Below, piece after piece: positions 1 through 7,251 of a stretch of DNA of 64,000 nucleotides (positions are counted from its first letter, which is position 1; each line of letters opens with the position of its first letter). The notes beneath the pieces were generated by a model. The model searched no databases and was not told the origin of the DNA. It was given only the letters and a program-made list of their open reading frames with translations. Location of the stretch: positions 1-64,000 of the forward strand of contig JBBTET010000012.1 in NCBI GenBank assembly GCA_038042195.1. The letters are read 5' to 3'. The stretch comes from JACRIM01 sp038042195 (GTDB lineage Bacteria > Planctomycetota > Phycisphaerae > UBA1845 > UTPLA1). The position numbers and the translations under genes are program-made.

Positions 1-279
1 GCTGATGCTGCTCCGAGTGCTGCGGATGACGCCGTCTTGGAGTTCGGTCTCAAGGGGGGACGACTGCTGCTCACCGAAGACAAGGATTTCGGGCGATGGG
101 TCTATGCGGATCGACGCGCGACCGGGGGAGTATTACTGATTCGGTACCCTGCAACCGCTCGATGCCAGATGGCGCTTGATGTGATTGAGCTTGTCAAAAC
201 TCATCGCAAGCAATTGCCGGGTAGCTTCGTTGTTTTGCAGCCGGGCCGGGTACGAATTGGTCGCCGGGTACTCGAATAG
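1..279 (+). CDS. DUF5615 PIN-like toxin-type protein, 5' end cut off
   Basis: The frame is open from the first base, so the gene begins left of the window; 92 residues remain. The motif LLLTEDKDFG followed by a basic/aromatic stretch and a C-terminal RVRIGRRVLE tail matches the DUF5615 PIN-like family. These are small acidic-centre nuclease folds usually encoded next to a DUF433 antitoxin. The acidic residues in LTEDKDFG would be part of the metal site. The partner would lie upstream, outside the window, so a toxin-antitoxin role is inferred from the family only. The 260 bases after the stop hold no convincing gene. Confidence 0.7.
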   Translation, partial: ADAAPSAADDAVLEFGLKGGRLLLTEDKDFGRWVYADRRATGGVLLIRYPATARCQMALDVIELVKTHRKQLPGSFVVLQPGRVRIGRRVLE

Positions 280-539
280 GGGCACACCCTGGCTCACCGC
301 ATATCTGCCAACATTCTTGGCCCGATATCTTCGTTTTTGCCCGGAATGTGTGACCGAACAGCCGTAAGCCCAGTCTAAATCGACGGATTCGTAAGATTCC
401 GAGGCAGATTTACCCCCCGTCCCGCCAATGTACCTTGCCGCAGGGTTCGCGCGCCCTCTGCGCCTGCGGCTGCTTTCTCCGCCTTGCCTCGCGACGCAGC
501 GGGATGAGCTGAACCTGGGGTACAACGAAGGAAACTGGA

Positions 540-2507
540 ATGAGAATTGGAAATATCAGTCGGTCGGTCCTCGCTTTGGGGTTTTGCAGCGTCCTGGGCA
601 TCGCCACTACGACTTATGCGGCTGCGTTGTCCTGGGATAACTCCGCCGGCGACGGCTTGGCGGCGACAACTGCGAATTGGACGCCCGCACAGCTTCCGGG
701 CGCGGCCGACGACCTCACGTTTAGCATCGCTGGCGCTTATCCCGTCACATGGGGGGCCACGGTCACCAACAGCCGCACACACGTGTATCGCAACGGCACG
801 GTCACCAACACCTGCTCTAGCCCGCACGCCGCAAGCACAGGCATCACCATCGCGGCTTCGGCAGGTGAAGTCGCGACCATGACACTGACGACCGGCACCC
901 TCACGTCGAACGCATCCATGATCGTCGGCGACGCCGGCACCGGCACGCTTAACGTCAATGACGACGACGCCGACCTCGTCATCGCCGGCGCAACCTCCGA
1001 CCTCACCATCGGCAACAACGGCGATGCCGCCATGAGCATCACCGGATTTGGGCATGTTCAGGTCGCGGACCAATTCATCGCCGGGTCTAATTCGGTTTCC
1101 TCGCCAACGATTACGGTCTCGGGTGCCCAAGCTGTATTCCCATTCGGCGCTTCCTTCTTGGAAGTGCTCGGCACCAGCCAGTCCCGAATCGGCGCGGGCG
1201 GTGATGCGACCATGACCGTATCGAACGGTGCAGTGGCCGATTTCGCGGGCGACCTGGTCATTGCCAATGGCTCGGCCTCGGTCAGCAGCGTGACGGTTCA
1301 GACCGCTGTGCTGTTCAACGCCAGGCTAAACGTCGATGGCGATCTGCTCGTTGGGCGAAACACGTCCGCCGGCATCGCCGCGGGCACGGCAACGCTTAAC
1401 GTCAATACGGGCGGCTCCGTGACAGTCGGTGGCGATACGTTTGTGGGCGACCCGGATGGCGGCACCAGCACGATTGTGATGAACGGCGGCACGTTCAACG
1501 GTACTCTGCCGGTCCAGACCCTTCTCGGCTCAGCGATCTTCGGAACGGGGACGGTCAATGCCGACGTAACGGTCGGTGCCGGGAGCATCGTGGCAACCAC
1601 GGCGGCGGGGCTGACCCTCAATGGAATCGTGAACTGCACCACCGCCGGCGTCTCCGGCACCAAGATCCACTTCGGACCGACCGGCGGCTATCTCGGCTCG
1701 GGAACCTGTGATGCGGACATCACCGGCGACGTCGCTGCGACCATCACGGCAACCGGCCCATTGACAATTGGCAACAATACAACCAGCGGCTTTTTCTACC
1801 TTGGCAATCTGGTCGTCGGTTCGCAAAACGTCACCCTGGTCGATTCAAATGGTCCCGTCCTTGGCGGGCTTACGACCATCGCGACGGGCGGACAACTCTC
1901 TGGTACCAACCCGATCGGAGTGCAGAACGGCGGTCGAGTACAGGGCGAAGGGACAATCGTTGGTAACACGACGATCGCCGGCGCGCTCGATCCGCAACGC
2001 AGCCCCACACCCGGCGGCATCATGAACATCACCGGAAACTTGCTGATGAACCCCAGCGGCGTCTACGACATGGAAATCGGCGGGACACCAGGCTCAGCCC
2101 AGCATGACCGGGTCAACGTGAGCGGTACGGCCACCTTCGGCGGGACGCTCCGCGTATCGCTGCCCACCGGCTACGTTCCGCATGTCGGCGAGCAGTTCAT
2201 CGCCATCAACGCCACGGCGGGCCGCATCGGCGAGTTTGCGTCGATCAATCCCCCTGGCCCACCGCCATGCAATAACGTCACCTTCGTCTTGGTTTATTCC
2301 AGCACGGCCGCCATCGTTCTCATCCGTCCGCCCCTCGGCTGCACGGCCCTGGGCGATCTGGACTCCGATGGAGGATGCACCGGACTGGACATTCAACTCA
2401 TGGTCAACGCCCTGTTGAGTCCGGCCTATGAGAGTTGTGCCGACATGGACGGCGACTGCACGAACGACATCGACGACATCGCCATCTTCGTGAATTGCCT
2501 GCTGTAA
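540..2507 (+). CDS. Secreted beta-helix/autotransporter-like repeat protein with C-terminal dockerin-like domain
   Basis: 655 residues. An N-terminal signal peptide (about residues 1-27, ending near TTYA/AALSW) is followed by a long Gly/Thr/Val/Asn-rich region. Its repeated motifs of the TLNVN, GSVTVGG and VVGS type are typical of right-handed beta-helices in planctomycete surface proteins. The last 60 residues contain two EF-hand-like calcium loops (GDLDSDGGCTGLD and DMDGDCTNDIDD), as in type I dockerins or cell-surface calcium domains. The start ATG follows a purine-rich GAAGGAAAC. An extracellular structural or adhesion role is likely, but the substrate is unknown. Base composition is like its neighbours. 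Confidence 0.75.
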   Translation: MRIGNISRSVLALGFCSVLGIATTTYAAALSWDNSAGDGLAATTANWTPAQLPGAADDLTFSIAGAYPVTWGATVTNSRTHVYRNGTVTNTCSSPHAASTGITIAASAGEVATMTLTTGTLTSNASMIVGDAGTGTLNVNDDDADLVIAGATSDLTIGNNGDAAMSITGFGHVQVADQFIAGSNSVSSPTITVSGAQAVFPFGASFLEVLGTSQSRIGAGGDATMTVSNGAVADFAGDLVIANGSASVSSVTVQTAVLFNARLNVDGDLLVGRNTSAGIAAGTATLNVNTGGSVTVGGDTFVGDPDGGTSTIVMNGGTFNGTLPVQTLLGSAIFGTGTVNADVTVGAGSIVATTAAGLTLNGIVNCTTAGVSGTKIHFGPTGGYLGSGTCDADITGDVAATITATGPLTIGNNTTSGFFYLGNLVVGSQNVTLVDSNGPVLGGLTTIATGGQLSGTNPIGVQNGGRVQGEGTIVGNTTIAGALDPQRSPTPGGIMNITGNLLMNPSGVYDMEIGGTPGSAQHDRVNVSGTATFGGTLRVSLPTGYVPHVGEQFIAINATAGRIGEFASINPPGPPPCNNVTFVLVYSSTAAIVLIRPPLGCTALGDLDSDGGCTGLDIQLMVNALLSPAYESCADMDGDCTNDIDDIAIFVNCLL

Positions 2508-2606
2508 CCAGTCTTGGGTGGTAGGGCGCGACAAAGCGATACTTGCACTCCGCACGGAGAGTCACTACCGTAATGCACACCTACACGCACTCACGGAGAC
2601 CCATGC

Positions 2607-2708
2607 ATGTATAAGAAGAAGCAACTCGCCAAACGCAAACACAAGAAACGCAAGATCCGCCTCAAGGCCAAAGCAGTGGCCCTGAAGAAAAAAGGCGCGT
2701 CAAAGTAA
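2607..2708 (+). CDS. Small highly basic protein, 33 residues
   Basis: A 33-codon frame starting MYKKKQLAKRKHKKRK and ending KKKGASK, with more than half Lys/Arg, no acidic residue and a TAA stop. This composition is that of ribosomal or nucleic-acid-binding micro-proteins such as bL34/bS-type tails. Similar short basic proteins are annotated in Planctomycetes and Verrucomicrobia. The region upstream is purine-rich (CACGGAGACCC), with GGAG about 9 bases before the ATG, which supports translation. It lies between a secreted protein gene and the convergent accD gene, with only 18 bases to the accD stop. A chance frame cannot be excluded because of the length, but an open run of AAG/CGC codons with a good ribosome site favours a real gene. 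Confidence 0.55.
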   Translation: MYKKKQLAKRKHKKRKIRLKAKAVALKKKGASK

Positions 2709-2726
2709 CAGCGAACGCTGCCCGTC

Positions 2727-3527
2727 TCACTTCCCGCAATAGTCTATGATGCGCGCGATCTCATTCCGCAGATCGGCCCGATCGACGATCCGGTCGATGT
2801 AGCCGTGCTCCTGCATGAACTCGGCGGTCTGGAAGCCTTCGGGCAATTCCGCCTTCACCGTGTTCCAGATCACGCGCGGGCCGGCAAAGCCGATCATGGC
2901 CTTCGGCTCGGCGATGATGACATCTCCCAGGAAGGCAAAGCTCGCCGCCACGCCGGCCGTCGTCGGGTCGGTCATGACAGTGATATACAGCCCCTTCGCG
3001 TCGTCGTGTCGGGAGAGGGCCGCCGAGGTCTTGGCCATTTGCATCAGGCTGATCAGGCCCTCTTGCATTCTCGCGCCGCCGGAACAGGTCACGATGACCG
3101 CAGGCAGATCTTCGTCGGTGGCTCGCTCGATGGCCGCCGTGACCTTTTCGCCTACCACCGATCCCATCGACCCCATGACAAAGAACGGATCCATGACCGA
3201 CAGGATGACAGCCCGACCTTTGATGTAGGCCCGTCCGGTCAGGACTGCCTCGGTCAGCCCCGTCTTTTCCTGGGCCATGACGATCCGCTTGGAGTACGGA
3301 GTGCTGTCCGACCAATTGAGCGGATTGGTCGAGACGAGGTCGCTGTTGAACTCTTCGAAGGTACCGGGGTCGGTAAGCTGGCCCACGCGCGTGCGTGCGT
3401 CCACGCGATAGTGGAAGTTGCACTCCGGGCAGACCAGCAGACGTTCTTCCAGCACCTTGCGGAAGATCATCTTGCTGCATCCCTGGCAACGGAGCCAGAG
3501 GCCTTCGGGAACTTCGACTTTGGCCAT
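2727..3527 (-). CDS. accD: Acetyl-CoA carboxylase carboxyltransferase subunit beta
   Basis: 266 residues from MAKVEVPEGLW. The N-terminal zinc ribbon has Cys14, Cys17, Cys33 and Cys36 (LRCQGC and LVCPEC). The crotonase-fold carboxyltransferase domain follows, with the oxyanion-type motif CSGGARMQEG, then DPTTAGVAAS and GFAGPRVI. It transfers the carboxyl group from biotin to acetyl-CoA to give malonyl-CoA in fatty acid synthesis and works with AccA, which is not in the window. The ATG at 3527 was chosen because earlier in-frame starts would need a TTG inside the likely promoter. A TATAAT box at 3542-3537 lies only 9 bases before the ATG, with a weak TTCCGA 17 bases further up, so the mRNA may be nearly leaderless. 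Confidence 0.95.
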   Translation of the reverse strand: MAKVEVPEGLWLRCQGCSKMIFRKVLEERLLVCPECNFHYRVDARTRVGQLTDPGTFEEFNSDLVSTNPLNWSDSTPYSKRIVMAQEKTGLTEAVLTGRAYIKGRAVILSVMDPFFVMGSMGSVVGEKVTAAIERATDEDLPAVIVTCSGGARMQEGLISLMQMAKTSAALSRHDDAKGLYITVMTDPTTAGVAASFAFLGDVIIAEPKAMIGFAGPRVIWNTVKAELPEGFQTAEFMQEHGYIDRIVDRADLRNEIARIIDYCGK

Positions 3528-3588
3528 GATGCCGGAATTATAAGGCAAAGCGGGGCGATTCGGAACGCGGGCGCAACCGGGACCGTGT

Positions 3589-3628
3589 AAAAAAACACAG
3601 GACCCGCACGAACAAGTCGTACGGGTCC
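3589..3628 (-). terminator. Rho-independent terminator for the 37-residue peptide genes
   Basis: On the minus strand a 12-bp stem (3628-3617 with 3611-3600, one mismatched pair) with a 5-base loop is followed by TGTG and seven T (3595-3589). It lies 120 bases downstream of the second peptide gene and is oriented to end its transcript. A second perfect 8-bp hairpin lies just upstream in the transcript at 3668-3648. Confidence 0.75.
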
Positions 3629-3750
3629 AGGAGTGTTTGGTTGAAATCGAGACCTACAAGAGGTCTCGGGGCAAATGACCTTTCATCGCGCCTAGGCTTG
3701 ATGGAGGGTCACTGGAGCGCATTGAACGCTCGCTTTCCTAGGTTCGCAAA

Positions 3751-3864
3751 TTAGCGACCGAGGAAGATGCCGAGCCACGCCAGCGGTACCGCGACGAGGT
3801 CGGGGAGCGGATTCAAGTCGATCCAGCCGATAAGAGCTGCAACGAGAATGTCCCAAATAATCAT
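3751..3864 (-). CDS. Hydrophobic 37-residue peptide, copy A of a tandem pair
   Basis: Starts MIIWDILVAALIGWIDL, continues NPLPDLVAVPLAWLGIFLGR, and stops with TAA. A strong ribosome site (GGAAGGA) lies 6 bases before the ATG. The peptide is almost wholly hydrophobic, with three Trp, three Asp and one C-terminal Arg, and a central Asn-Pro-Leu-Pro turn between two possible membrane-inserting helices. It is 34/37 identical to copy B at 4013-4126. The 11 nucleotide differences give seven silent and three conservative codon changes (Ile/Val, Val/Ile, Ile/Leu), which means that the peptide sequence is under selection. I do not recognise a family. Candidates are a type I toxin-like membrane peptide, a secreted hydrophobic peptide or a small membrane-complex subunit. 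Confidence 0.8.
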   Translation of the reverse strand: MIIWDILVAALIGWIDLNPLPDLVAVPLAWLGIFLGR

Positions 3865-3914
3865 AGGTTGTCCTTCCTTTTCTGAGTTCGTGTTCCTGAC
3901 AATTTCCAAGACTT

Positions 3915-3928
3915 AGTGCACGTGCACT
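3915..3928. promoter_or_regulatory. 14-bp perfect palindrome between the two peptide genes
   Basis: AGTGCACGTGCACT lies midway between copy B and copy A. It could be a dimeric regulator operator or a stem in the leader of copy A. Nothing in the sequence decides between these. Confidence 0.4.
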
Positions 3929-4012
3929 GATCAAACCAAGTCAGCGGAAGTCGTCAGCGGAACATCAATAAACTGTGTACTTCCACATACTGTGTGTTCA
4001 GCGGTTCGCTAA

Positions 4013-4126
4013 TTAGCGACCGAGGAACAGGCCGAGCCACGCCAGCGGAACCGCGACGAGGTCAGGCAGCGGATTCAGATCGATCCAGCCGATCAGAGCC
4101 GCAATGAGAATGTCCCAAACAATCAT
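4013..4126 (-). CDS. Hydrophobic 37-residue peptide, copy B of a tandem pair
   Basis: Starts MIVWDILIAALIGWIDL and continues NPLPDLVAVPLAWLGLFLGR. It is the upstream member of the pair on the minus strand, 148 bases before copy A, with a GGAAGGA ribosome site 7 bases before its ATG. Its stop codon lies inside a perfect palindrome, CGCTAATTAGCG. Copy A has the same arrangement with one base changed, and sequence similarity continues about 13 bases past each stop. Two adjacent hairpins precede the ribosome site. Both copies probably share one transcript that ends at 3589-3628. The function is unknown; the length and tandem arrangement resemble Ldr-type toxin loci, but no antisense RNA can be proven from sequence alone. 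Confidence 0.8.
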   Translation of the reverse strand: MIVWDILIAALIGWIDLNPLPDLVAVPLAWLGLFLGR

Positions 4127-4149
4127 GGTAATCCTTCCTTCTTCTAACA

Positions 4150-4177
4150 GGTTTCTAGAAACCGCGCCACACGGCGC
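4150..4177 (-). promoter_or_regulatory. Two abutting hairpins in the leader of peptide copy B
   Basis: On the minus strand GCGCC-GTGT-GGCGC (4177-4164) is followed directly by the palindrome GGTTTCTAGAAACC (4163-4150), ending 13 bases before the GGAAGGA ribosome site core. The arrangement would form stacked stems in the mRNA leader and could gate translation; the palindrome could instead be an operator. Confidence 0.45.
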
Positions 4178-4801
4178 ACCAAACACTCTAATCCGTTCTC
4201 AACTCTCAGCGATTCGATACACCTCGAAACACCGAAAGAGACATTGCGAAACTTTTCACGAACACCAAGTCACATGACCTGATGCGACCGCCTTCAAGCG
4301 ATCACCCATCCGACGCGGCGAGCATAAGACAATCAGGAAGTTCGGCAAGACCCTGATATCAGGTGTGATTCCAAGTAGGCTCGATTTGCCAACTCACGAA
4401 TCACGTCCGCAACGGGCTTCGATCCTCCCGCGCCGGAAGCTCGAAACCTCTCAAGCTTTATCGCCTGAGGCAGAGGGCGAAGTTTAGCTACAGCCGAAAT
4501 CAACTGTCAACCTCTTTTACGACAGTCCTCTTCTTTTTTTTTCGTTGTTTTGGCGTTGAGAATTGAGTTTTTCTCGGCCTTTTCTCAAATTATCTTCACT
4601 GGACTGTCCGGCTCGTTTTGCAAACGCACTAAAGTCAGTGATCTTAACTTGTTATTTCGCAATAACTTATGGCAAGAACGAACGGACTTGTAAAACGGTA
4701 AATCGGTGTCGATTGGCACCGGTCCACAGATTTTTGTGGCTCGCCAGACCAGCCTCCCCCAGTACTAAAAAAATCTCTCTTGATACCCCTTTTGGCCCCT
4801 C
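4178..4801. other. Gene-free region of about 620 bases upstream of the peptide genes
   Basis: This AT-richer stretch holds no frame with a ribosome site or recognisable protein. It contains an inverted repeat ACTGTC/GACAGT (4503-4508 and 4521-4526) followed by a T tract at about 4533-4542, which looks terminator-like on the plus strand although no plus-strand gene precedes it. It could be the end of a small RNA, or the promoter region for the peptide pair. Nothing more can be supported. Confidence 0.5.
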
Positions 4802-6058
4802 CTACTTCAGTTTGAACTGGGCCACCACGGGATTGTGGTCCGAGCCGCTCGATTCCACAGTGCCTTGAGGAATGCGATAAGACTTCGGGACATAACGCTT
4901 GGCCATGGCCGGCGACGCCAGTATGAAGTCGATGGGGTCGGTGAACTCGCCGGAGTTGAACGTGCGATACTCTTTCGGAGCATCCTGAACGAACCCCTTC
5001 AACTCTCCGGACGCGTCGCCGCGAATCGCCTTCATCGCCGCGCTGTCCCAGGTGTCATTGAAATCACCCAGCACCACAAAGAGCGCATCCTTCTCGCGCT
5101 TGAGGAGGTCATCCAGAATCTTCCGTGCCTGTCGCGTCTCGCCGATTCGCACCGTCGCCGTCGTATCCTCGCCGCCGCGTTTGCTCTTGAAATGCACTGG
5201 AAACATGTAAAACGCCGGCCCCTCGGGCGGCTGAATCTGGACCTGAATTAAGTCTCGCTGGAATTGAATCGTCTTGCCGTCGCCGTCGGGAAACTTGAGG
5301 TGCCGATAGGATGTCACTGGGCCCACCGGAAATCGTGACAGAACCGCGCAATCAATCCCACGCACATCGTTGCTCTCAAAACACACGACCTCCTGATACC
5401 CCATGTCCGGGAGCATGGCCTTCACGAATCGCTCCAGGTAGTCCCGACTTTCCACTTCCTCCAGTGAAATCACGTCGGCGTCGAGGGCGCGAATCGCCTT
5501 TGCCAGAAGCTCTAATTGCTCCTTGGGCTTGGCCGGTGTCCCTTCGTCCTCGTGATACGGGTCGTTGTATTCGTCAAACAGGTTCAACGTGTTGTACGCC
5601 GCGATCGTGACCGTCCCCGTGAACGGACGCACCTTCGGCTTCCCACCGGTCTGCGGCTCGATCGGCTTCTCCGCATCCAGGATTGTGATCTGTGACGGGT
5701 TGGACACCTCCACCTGCGGCTTGTCCCTGAAGACGGATATCGTTCCGCGAATGCGCACGATCTTCTGGTCGTACATCGCCTCGGGAGGTTGCGGAAATGC
5801 TTCGAAGTGCTCCTGTCGAACCACTGCCGTGAACGAACGCGACGTGTCAAAGTTAAGGAAGCACATCTTCCCGATGTTGCGCGTCTGGACGATCTGCCCT
5901 TGCACGATCACTTGTTGATCGATGTGGTCGCCCGCGTCCTTCCAATCGATGACCGGAATCCCCGCATCGGCCGGCAGACCCTTCGTCTCCTGACCAAAAA
6001 CGACGACCGCGTGCGAAAAACAAAGAACCATCCCGACGACGTATGACCAGCGTTTCAT
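4802..6058 (-). CDS. Secreted endonuclease/exonuclease/phosphatase-family protein with N-terminal OB-like domain
   Basis: 418 residues from MKRWSYVVGMVLCFSHAV, a clear signal peptide ending near VFGQ. Residues about 30-120 resemble the OB-fold found in front of nucleases (VIVQGQIVQTRNIGKMCFLNF). Residues about 150-415 are an EEP-fold domain with TIAAYNTLNLFDE, the metal Glu in ISLEEVESRDYLE, VVLGDFNDTWDS, and the final SGSDHNPV with the catalytic Asp-His. The protein probably hydrolyses nucleic acid or another phosphodiester in the periplasm or outside. The start has GAGGAACGGAC upstream; an upstream extension of the frame lacks a signal peptide and was not used. Confidence 0.85.
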   Translation of the reverse strand: MKRWSYVVGMVLCFSHAVVVFGQETKGLPADAGIPVIDWKDAGDHIDQQVIVQGQIVQTRNIGKMCFLNFDTSRSFTAVVRQEHFEAFPQPPEAMYDQKIVRIRGTISVFRDKPQVEVSNPSQITILDAEKPIEPQTGGKPKVRPFTGTVTIAAYNTLNLFDEYNDPYHEDEGTPAKPKEQLELLAKAIRALDADVISLEEVESRDYLERFVKAMLPDMGYQEVVCFESNDVRGIDCAVLSRFPVGPVTSYRHLKFPDGDGKTIQFQRDLIQVQIQPPEGPAFYMFPVHFKSKRGGEDTTATVRIGETRQARKILDDLLKREKDALFVVLGDFNDTWDSAAMKAIRGDASGELKGFVQDAPKEYRTFNSGEFTDPIDFILASPAMAKRYVPKSYRIPQGTVESSGSDHNPVVAQFKLK

Positions 6059-6182
6059 GTGTCCGTTCCTCAGTGCATGTTTTTTGATAAGGACAAGCGG
6101 CGGCCCCCACCACCGCGAGCAATCGTACCGCCATGTTAATCCCGAACCGCCGCTTCCACGACCCGTCCAACGGATTCCGCCG

Positions 6183-6554
6183 TCACTCGCCGGCCCCACC
6201 CCCGCCGGTCCCGTACTGCCAAAGAATCTCCGGCAACTCCGCGCTGAACTTCGACCTCGGCATCACCATCCCCGCTCCTGCCGCCTTCGCCGCCTCCGCC
6301 AGGGCCGTTTGCACATGCGAATAAAACGCAATCGTCGTCGGCCGTGTCGGATGAGCCGCCGCCACCTGCAATGCCGGAACCGCCTGCGGCAGCGACATAT
6401 CGACCGTCACGAGCCGCACCGCGCCCGCCTCGAGTTGCACTGTCAGCGCTTCTGTCGTCGCCGCCGCCACGGCCTCAATCCCCAACGCCCCCGCCGTCCC
6501 AGTCACCTTCGACGTGAACATCAAATCCGTTCCGACAATCACCACGCTGACCAT
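6183..6554 (-). CDS. Receiver-like (CheY-fold) domain protein, probably degenerate
   Basis: 123 residues from MVSVVIVGTDLMF. The alternating hydrophobic strands VSVVIVGTD, VRLVTVDMSLP and TTIAFYSHV, with an Asp in VTVDMS where phosphoacceptor Asp usually sits and a late Lys in MPRSKF, fit a response-regulator receiver. The usual acidic pair after strand 1 is reduced to one Asp (GTDLMF), so phosphorylation may be weak or absent. There is no output domain. The gene stands alone between the EEP protein and a rhodanese. The ATG start has only a modest GAGAGAG ribosome site. Confidence 0.6.
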   Translation of the reverse strand: MVSVVIVGTDLMFTSKVTGTAGALGIEAVAAATTEALTVQLEAGAVRLVTVDMSLPQAVPALQVAAAHPTRPTTIAFYSHVQTALAEAAKAAGAGMVMPRSKFSAELPEILWQYGTGGGGAGE

Positions 6555-6595
6555 GCACACACTCTCTCAGTCTAATAGTGCGTCCTAAAACCCTT

Positions 6596-6619
6596 GTGGC
6601 ACCGACTATTAGTCGGTGC
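6596..6619. repeat. Single-hairpin palindromic repeat (half of the 52-bp two-hairpin element)
   Basis: GTGGCACCGACTATTAG followed by TCGGTGC forms an 8-bp stem. It differs by one base from the copy at 22167-22190, which lies inside a coding region. The preceding AAAACCCTTGTGG also resembles the flank of the copy at 23455-23494, so the repeats are related elements. Confidence 0.75.
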
Positions 6620-6707
6620 ATTCCTCGCGTATTAGGATGCACTCTTAATCGTGAGATCATATCCGCAGCGAATTGACGCGACCCGCGACCGCGTCGACAA
6701 TCTGCGA

Positions 6708-7079
6708 ATGGCCAAACATGCCCCACGCTTCCTCGAACTTGTCAACGACGCCAAAACCCGCGTCCGCGAATGCACCATTCACGATGTGAAGCCGCGTCTC
6801 GATCGCGGTGAGTCGTTCCACTTCATCGACGTGCGCGAAGAGAGCGAATGGGCCGCCGGCCACATCCCCAAGGCCGTCCACCTTGGTCGCGGCATCATCG
6901 AACGCGACATCGAACAACGCATCCCCGACACCTCGGCGGAGATCATCCTCTACTGCGGCGGCGGCTTCCGTTCAGCCCTCGTCGCCGACAACCTCGCCAA
7001 GATGGGCTACTCGAACGTCATCTCCATGGATGGCGGCTTCCGAGCGTGGAATGAGGTGGGGTGGGCGATTGATCGCTGA
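6708..7079 (+). CDS. Rhodanese-like domain protein
   Basis: 123 residues from MAKHAPRFLELV. A single rhodanese domain with FIDVREESEWAAGHIPKAVHLG and the active-site loop LYCGGGFRS, in which the Cys (about residue 87) is the sulfur-carrying nucleophile, then the terminal MDGGFRAW. It probably transfers sulfane sulfur or acts in thiol handling in the cytoplasm. An in-frame GTG at 6651 would add 19 residues without family support, so the ATG was used, though no strong ribosome site is visible. Confidence 0.85.
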   Translation: MAKHAPRFLELVNDAKTRVRECTIHDVKPRLDRGESFHFIDVREESEWAAGHIPKAVHLGRGIIERDIEQRIPDTSAEIILYCGGGFRSALVADNLAKMGYSNVISMDGGFRAWNEVGWAIDR

Positions 7080-7251
7080 TAGGTACGACGTCAACCACCC
7101 ATCAGAACCCACGCCACAAGGCGTGGCTGGATGAACGCGGTTTTGAATGGGACTTTGCGAATTCAGAACTCCTTCATTTTGGAATCCTTACTCGGCCACC
7201 ACTAATGTGGTGGGTTCTGATTCAATCCCGCGCTAAAATCGCGAATCAAGC

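Noticed and set aside
4503..4545. Inverted repeat plus T tract resembling a plus-strand terminator
   Set aside because: Only a 6-bp stem with a 12-base loop and no plus-strand gene before it; kept only as a note on the gene-free region.
4563..4868. 101-codon plus-strand frame near the nuclease gene
   Set aside because: No ribosome site, no recognisable domain, and it overlaps the 3' end of the well-supported EEP gene on the other strand.
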